From Ignavibacteria bacterium (GTDB lineage: Bacteria; Bacteroidota; Ignavibacteria; Kapaibacteriales; UBA2268): 64,000 bases of DNA. The position numbers and the translations under genes are program-made. The notes beneath the pieces are model-generated. The model did no database searches. It was not told the DNA's origin and saw only the letters and a program-made list of their open reading frames with translations. Positions 60,094 through 64,000 of this stretch are shown piece after piece (within the stretch, counting starts at the first letter, position 1; the number at the start of each line of letters is the position of its first letter). Where the stretch lies: NCBI GenBank assembly GCA_016844745.1, contig JAERMQ010000015.1:1-64000 (forward strand), given 5' to 3'.

Positions 60094-60864
60094 ATGAGTA
60101 ATTTATCAGGCAGGACAATAATATCAACGAAGCCTCTTTCTGATGAGGATTATATGAAGGATTATTTCATAAGCAGGAGTGCAAATTACTTATGGATGCC
60201 TCTAATTGAGATTTTACCTTCTCGTGAAAGTGAAAATATCAAGTATATATTTCAAAACTTAGAAAATTTCGACTGGGTGCTTTTTACAAGTAAAAACGGA
60301 GTAGAGTATTTTTTCAGATATTTCCATTCATTGCAACATAATAATAAATTTCCCGAGAAGATAAAACTTGCGGCTATCGGGGATAGAACAGCTTTAGAAC
60401 TACAGAAATTTGGTTTTACTCCCGATTTTATTTCAAATGGAACTACTTCGAAAGAATTTCTTAGAAATATTATAATAAAATATGATTTGAATGGAAAAAA
60501 AATTCTTCTTGCTTTGGGGGAATTAGCTAAGAACACACTGGAAGCGGGTTTGCAGGGAATTGCTGAAGTTACACGAATTAATGTTTACCGAACAGTGCCT
60601 ATTGAAAATTACTCAAAAGAAATTATTCATAAAATAAAATCCGATAATTACGACATTATCATATTTACAAGTCCATCCGGATTTGAACATTTCCTTGATA
60701 TAGCTAAAATCGAGGGAATTGGAAGAGAAATTAAATTTGCCTGTATCGGCACAACAACCTGTGAATCTGCATTGAATCAAGGTTACAAACCATTACTGGT
60801 ATCCTCAAAACCTGACGGATTAATTTTTGCTCAGGAAATTGAGGAATTATTATTAAAGAACTAA
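60094..60864 (+). CDS. hemD: Uroporphyrinogen-III synthase
   Basis: FDWVLFTSKNGVEYFF, YDIIIFTSPSGFEHFLD, FACIGTTTCESALNQGYKPLLVSSKPDGLIFAQEI; position between hemC and hemB. Confidence 0.9.
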   Translation: MSNLSGRTIISTKPLSDEDYMKDYFISRSANYLWMPLIEILPSRESENIKYIFQNLENFDWVLFTSKNGVEYFFRYFHSLQHNNKFPEKIKLAAIGDRTALELQKFGFTPDFISNGTTSKEFLRNIIIKYDLNGKKILLALGELAKNTLEAGLQGIAEVTRINVYRTVPIENYSKEIIHKIKSDNYDIIIFTSPSGFEHFLDIAKIEGIGREIKFACIGTTTCESALNQGYKPLLVSSKPDGLIFAQEIEELLLKN

Positions 60865-60878
60865 ATAAAGGTGAAAAA

Positions 60879-61856
60879 ATGGCATTTCCAATAACAAGAC
60901 TTCGCAGATTGAGGAAAAATCCAATCCTTCGCGATATGATAAGCGAAACTCATTTGGAATTAAATGACTTCATTATGCCCTTGTTTGTTTGTCCCGGCAC
61001 AAATGTAAATAATCCGATATCTTCGATGCCGGGAAATTCACAACTTTCTGTTGATTTATTGGTCGAGGAATGTAAGAGAATACATGATTGCGGAGTTAGT
61101 TCAGTTCTTCTGTTTGGAATACCGGAAAGCAAAGACGAGCATGGTCATGTAGCCTGCAGCGATGATGGAATCGTACAAAAAGCAATCAGGGCTATCAAAG
61201 ATACTCTTCAAAATAAATTGCTTATAGTTGCAGATGTCTGTAATTGTGAATACACAACGCACGGGCATTGCGGTACAATAGTCGATGGAGATGTACATAA
61301 TGACCTTACGCTTGAGACTCTCGCAAGTCAGGCTCTATCGCTTGCTAAAGCCGGCGCTGACGTAATAGCGCCGAGTGATATGATGGATGGAAGGGTTAAA
61401 AGAATTCGCCAAATCCTGGATGAAAACAGCTTGAGTAATATACCAATCATGTCATACTCTGCTAAATATGCATCCGGATTTTACGGACCATTCCGTGAAG
61501 CTGCTGAATCAGCGCCCAAATTCGGTGACCGCCGCAGTTATCAGATGAATCCGGCGAATTCTGACGAGGCTATGCGGGAAATAGCCCTCGATATCGAAGA
61601 AGGTGCCGACATCGTAATGGTGAAGCCTGCTTTGAGCTATTTAGATATAATTTACCGTGCTAAACATGAGTTCAATATTCCGGTTGCAGCATACAACGTT
61701 AGCGGTGAATTTTCCATGGTGAAGGCTGCAGGAGCAAATGGCTGGATTGACGAAGAACGAATTATGATGGAAGTAGCAACATCAATAAAAAGAGCAGGTG
61801 CGGATATTATCATTACTTATTTTGCAAAAGAAATAACTGCAGTATTGAATAGATGA
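60879..61856 (+). CDS. hemB: Delta-aminolevulinic acid dehydratase (porphobilinogen synthase)
   Basis: DVCNCEYTTHGHCG, GADVIAPSDMMDGRV, SYSAKYASGFYGPFREAAESAPKFGDRRSYQM, GADIVMVKPALSYLDI. Confidence 0.97.
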   Translation: MAFPITRLRRLRKNPILRDMISETHLELNDFIMPLFVCPGTNVNNPISSMPGNSQLSVDLLVEECKRIHDCGVSSVLLFGIPESKDEHGHVACSDDGIVQKAIRAIKDTLQNKLLIVADVCNCEYTTHGHCGTIVDGDVHNDLTLETLASQALSLAKAGADVIAPSDMMDGRVKRIRQILDENSLSNIPIMSYSAKYASGFYGPFREAAESAPKFGDRRSYQMNPANSDEAMREIALDIEEGADIVMVKPALSYLDIIYRAKHEFNIPVAAYNVSGEFSMVKAAGANGWIDEERIMMEVATSIKRAGADIIITYFAKEITAVLNR

Positions 61857-61952
61857 AAATTTCGAATTTTAATAATTTGCATTTATCCCAAAAAAAGAAC
61901 TTTGGAAATCTTTATTCAGAGTTCTTTGGGAAGTTTTCAAATACAAGATAAA

Positions 61953-62033
61953 AAGAGAAACCCCCTAACCCCCTTTGAAAAAGGGGGATTTTATTGTTCC
62001 CCCTTTTTCAAAGGGGGTTAGGGGGTTTCTCTT
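61953..62033. repeat. F5 long palindrome (near-identical to 2790-2869)
   Basis: AAGAGAAACCCCCTAACCCCCTTTGAAAAAGGGGG...CCCCCTTTTTCAAAGGGGGTTAGGGGGTTTCTCTT. Confidence 0.95.
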
Positions 62034-62061
62034 AATTCCAATACTAACTAAAAATAATCTA

Positions 62062-63351
62062 ATGAACACAGAAAAAAGCATAAAAGAATATAAAAAAGCA
62101 TGTGAAATAATACCCGGTGGAGTTAATTCTCCGGTAAGGGCATTTAAAAGCGTAGGACTCAATCCGCTTGTTATTGCCCGAGCCAAAGGTTCCAGGATTT
62201 ATGATATTGACGGAAATGAATTTATCGATTATGTAGGTTCATGGGGTCCCATGATTTTAGGTCATGCTTACGAACCAATAATCGAAGCCATCCGGAAAAC
62301 AGCGGAAAACGGCACCAGCTTTGGCGCTCCCACTCACCAGGAAACTGAAATAGCAGAACTCATAGTTTCCATGGTTCCCTCTATAGAAATGGTGCGAATG
62401 GTTAATTCCGGTACCGAAGCAACTATGAGCGCTATTCGGCTTGCACGTGGTTTTACAGGGCGGAATAAAATTGTAAAATTTGCTGGTTGCTATCATGGTC
62501 ATGCTGATAGTTTTCTTATTAAAGCAGGTTCCGGCGCTGTTACACTGGGTTTACCGGATAGTCCAGGCGTTACCGGTAACATAGCCGCAGATACACTGAT
62601 TGCAGAATATAATGATTTGCAATCTGTGTCAAAACTATTCGAAGCGGCAGGAAAGGATATTGCTGCAATAATAGTTGAACCTGTAGCAGGTAATATGGGA
62701 GTTGTGCTTCCGAATGATGGCTTTCTGCAAGGCTTAAGAAATATTACAAAAGAATTTGAAGCTTTACTAATATTCGATGAGGTAATCACCGGATTCCGTT
62801 TGGCAAAAGGAGGCGCTCAGGAGTATTACAATGTTATGCCGGATATTACAACATTAGGAAAAATAATCGGGGGGGGATTGCCTGTTGGCGCTTATGGTGG
62901 CAGTCGTGAAATAATGAGCCGCCTTGCTCCTTCCGGACCGATTTATCAGGCGGGTACTCTCTCTGGCAATCCATTGGCAATGAGCGCTGGGATAATAATG
63001 CTGAGTGTATTGAATGATACAACTGATTTTTACAAGGATTTGGAGCGAAAAGCACTACGCCTTGAAAACGGACTTAAGGACAATTTAAGGAAGACCGGTG
63101 TAAAAGGTGTTATTAACCGCATTGGCTCTATGTTAACGATGTTCTTCAATGATGAGTTACAAATAGATACTTTTGAAAAAGTTATGAAATCGGATAAAGA
63201 AAAATATTCGAAATACTTCTGCAAATCTCTCGAATCCGGCATATATTTAGCGCCATCACAATTCGAAGCTTCATTCATTTCTGCAGCCCACACTGATGCC
63301 GATATCGACTCAACCATTGAAGCAAGTTTTAACGCAATGAAGGAACTTTAA
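62062..63351 (+). CDS. hemL: Glutamate-1-semialdehyde 2,1-aminomutase
   Basis: [67 protein letters not shown]. The track ORF begins at a TTG inside the F5 repeat (61975); the start is more likely ATG 62062. Confidence 0.96.
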   Translation: MNTEKSIKEYKKACEIIPGGVNSPVRAFKSVGLNPLVIARAKGSRIYDIDGNEFIDYVGSWGPMILGHAYEPIIEAIRKTAENGTSFGAPTHQETEIAELIVSMVPSIEMVRMVNSGTEATMSAIRLARGFTGRNKIVKFAGCYHGHADSFLIKAGSGAVTLGLPDSPGVTGNIAADTLIAEYNDLQSVSKLFEAAGKDIAAIIVEPVAGNMGVVLPNDGFLQGLRNITKEFEALLIFDEVITGFRLAKGGAQEYYNVMPDITTLGKIIGGGLPVGAYGGSREIMSRLAPSGPIYQAGTLSGNPLAMSAGIIMLSVLNDTTDFYKDLERKALRLENGLKDNLRKTGVKGVINRIGSMLTMFFNDELQIDTFEKVMKSDKEKYSKYFCKSLESGIYLAPSQFEASFISAAHTDADIDSTIEASFNAMKEL

Positions 63352-63352
63352 T

Positions 63353-64000
63353 TTGAAACATACACTCTTAACCGATACATTAAAAGGTGAGAAAAGGGAA
63401 CGACCACCGGTTTGGTTCATGCGTCAGGCAGGAAGGGTACTCCCGTCATATTTGAAATTGCGGGAACAATACAGCTTTCGTCAATTAATGCACGACCCCG
63501 AGCTGACAGCAGAAGTCACATTGCTGCCTGTTCATGACCTTGGAGTCGATGCTGCTATTCTTTTTTCGGATATTCTTGTAATTCCCGAAGCATTGGGTAT
63601 GAAGGTGCATTTTACCGATAAAGGACCACGATTCGATAGCCCACTGAAATCACTAAAAACCGTTGGTTCCAATTTATCTGCCGACTCCTCGAAGCTCAAT
63701 CATATATTCAAAGCTATTGATATAATAAATACTAAAATTTCTCCTGAATGCTCGCTCATCGGCTTTTGCGGAGCGCCTTTTACAACTTTCTGCTATATGG
63801 TAGAAGGAAGCAGTGCAAATCATGAATTTTCCAATGCTATAAATCTGATTTACCAGAATAAAAAGGCAGCGATTGAGGTTTTAGAAAAAATCACTGAATT
63901 ATCAATTGAATATGCTGTCAATCAAGCTAAACATGGTATAGCGGCATTCCAGTTATTCGAAACACATGCCGGATTAATACCTTCGGAGTTATATATAGAA
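63353..64000 (+). CDS. hemE: Uroporphyrinogen decarboxylase (5' part, runs off the window end)
   Basis: TTG start; LKHTLLTDTLKGEKRERPPVWFMRQAGRVLPSYLKLREQYSFRQLMHDPELTAEVTLLPV; no stop before the window end. Confidence 0.92.
   Translation, partial: MKHTLLTDTLKGEKRERPPVWFMRQAGRVLPSYLKLREQYSFRQLMHDPELTAEVTLLPVHDLGVDAAILFSDILVIPEALGMKVHFTDKGPRFDSPLKSLKTVGSNLSADSSKLNHIFKAIDIINTKISPECSLIGFCGAPFTTFCYMVEGSSANHEFSNAINLIYQNKKAAIEVLEKITELSIEYAVNQAKHGIAAFQLFETHAGLIPSELYIE

Noticed and set aside
61975-62061. N-terminal extension of hemL ([29 protein letters not shown])
   Set aside because: Starts at a TTG inside the F5 palindrome; hemL homology begins at [24 protein letters not shown] (62062).
1-64000. 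tRNA, rRNA or known riboswitch genes
   Set aside because: No cloverleaf-like segments with T-loop consensus, rRNA sequence or recognisable riboswitch motif was seen by eye; a tRNAscan-SE/Infernal run would be needed to exclude them.

Overview
The window is a 64 kb chromosomal segment from an AT-rich bacterium. It is probably from the Bacteroidota/Chlorobi/Ignavibacteria (FCB) group; this is inferred from T9SS-type C-terminal sorting domains, bshA, a CusA-TolC fusion and an Nramp-UspA fusion. Main blocks: (1) a mazEF-like module flanked by an 83-bp direct repeat of a tlpA 3' end; (2) lysine 6-aminotransferase preceded by a GC-rich micro-ORF and hairpins; (3) a shikimate cluster aroD, aroE::aroK fusion, aroA, aroC, translationally coupled to a chorismatase-like (FkbO/Hyg5/XanB2-type) gene; (4) tandem CXXCH + PD40 + TPR proteins; (5) a heavy-metal RND efflux locus with a small His-rich protein, CusB, a CusA::TolC fusion and a degenerate mini-kinase, bracketed by ~117-bp inverted repeats; (6) an ArsR-rhodanese-TlpA-T9SS protein-SQR-like-CXXCH-DsrE cluster, probably sulfur or persulfide related, followed by bshA; (7) tandem membrane-TPR (TMTC-like) proteins, Nramp-UspA, an ABC exporter and a NAPE-PLD-like hydrolase; (8) a heme cluster hemA-C-D-B-L-E. 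The most unusual signal is a set of nested palindromic repeats. At least five inverted-repeat families occur inside one another, always in the same outside-to-inside order. In two places a palindrome lies in frame exactly at the junction of a two-domain fusion protein (AroE::AroK, CusA::TolC). No tRNA, rRNA, CRISPR array or transposase was recognised. All product calls are from reading motifs by eye; no database search was run.
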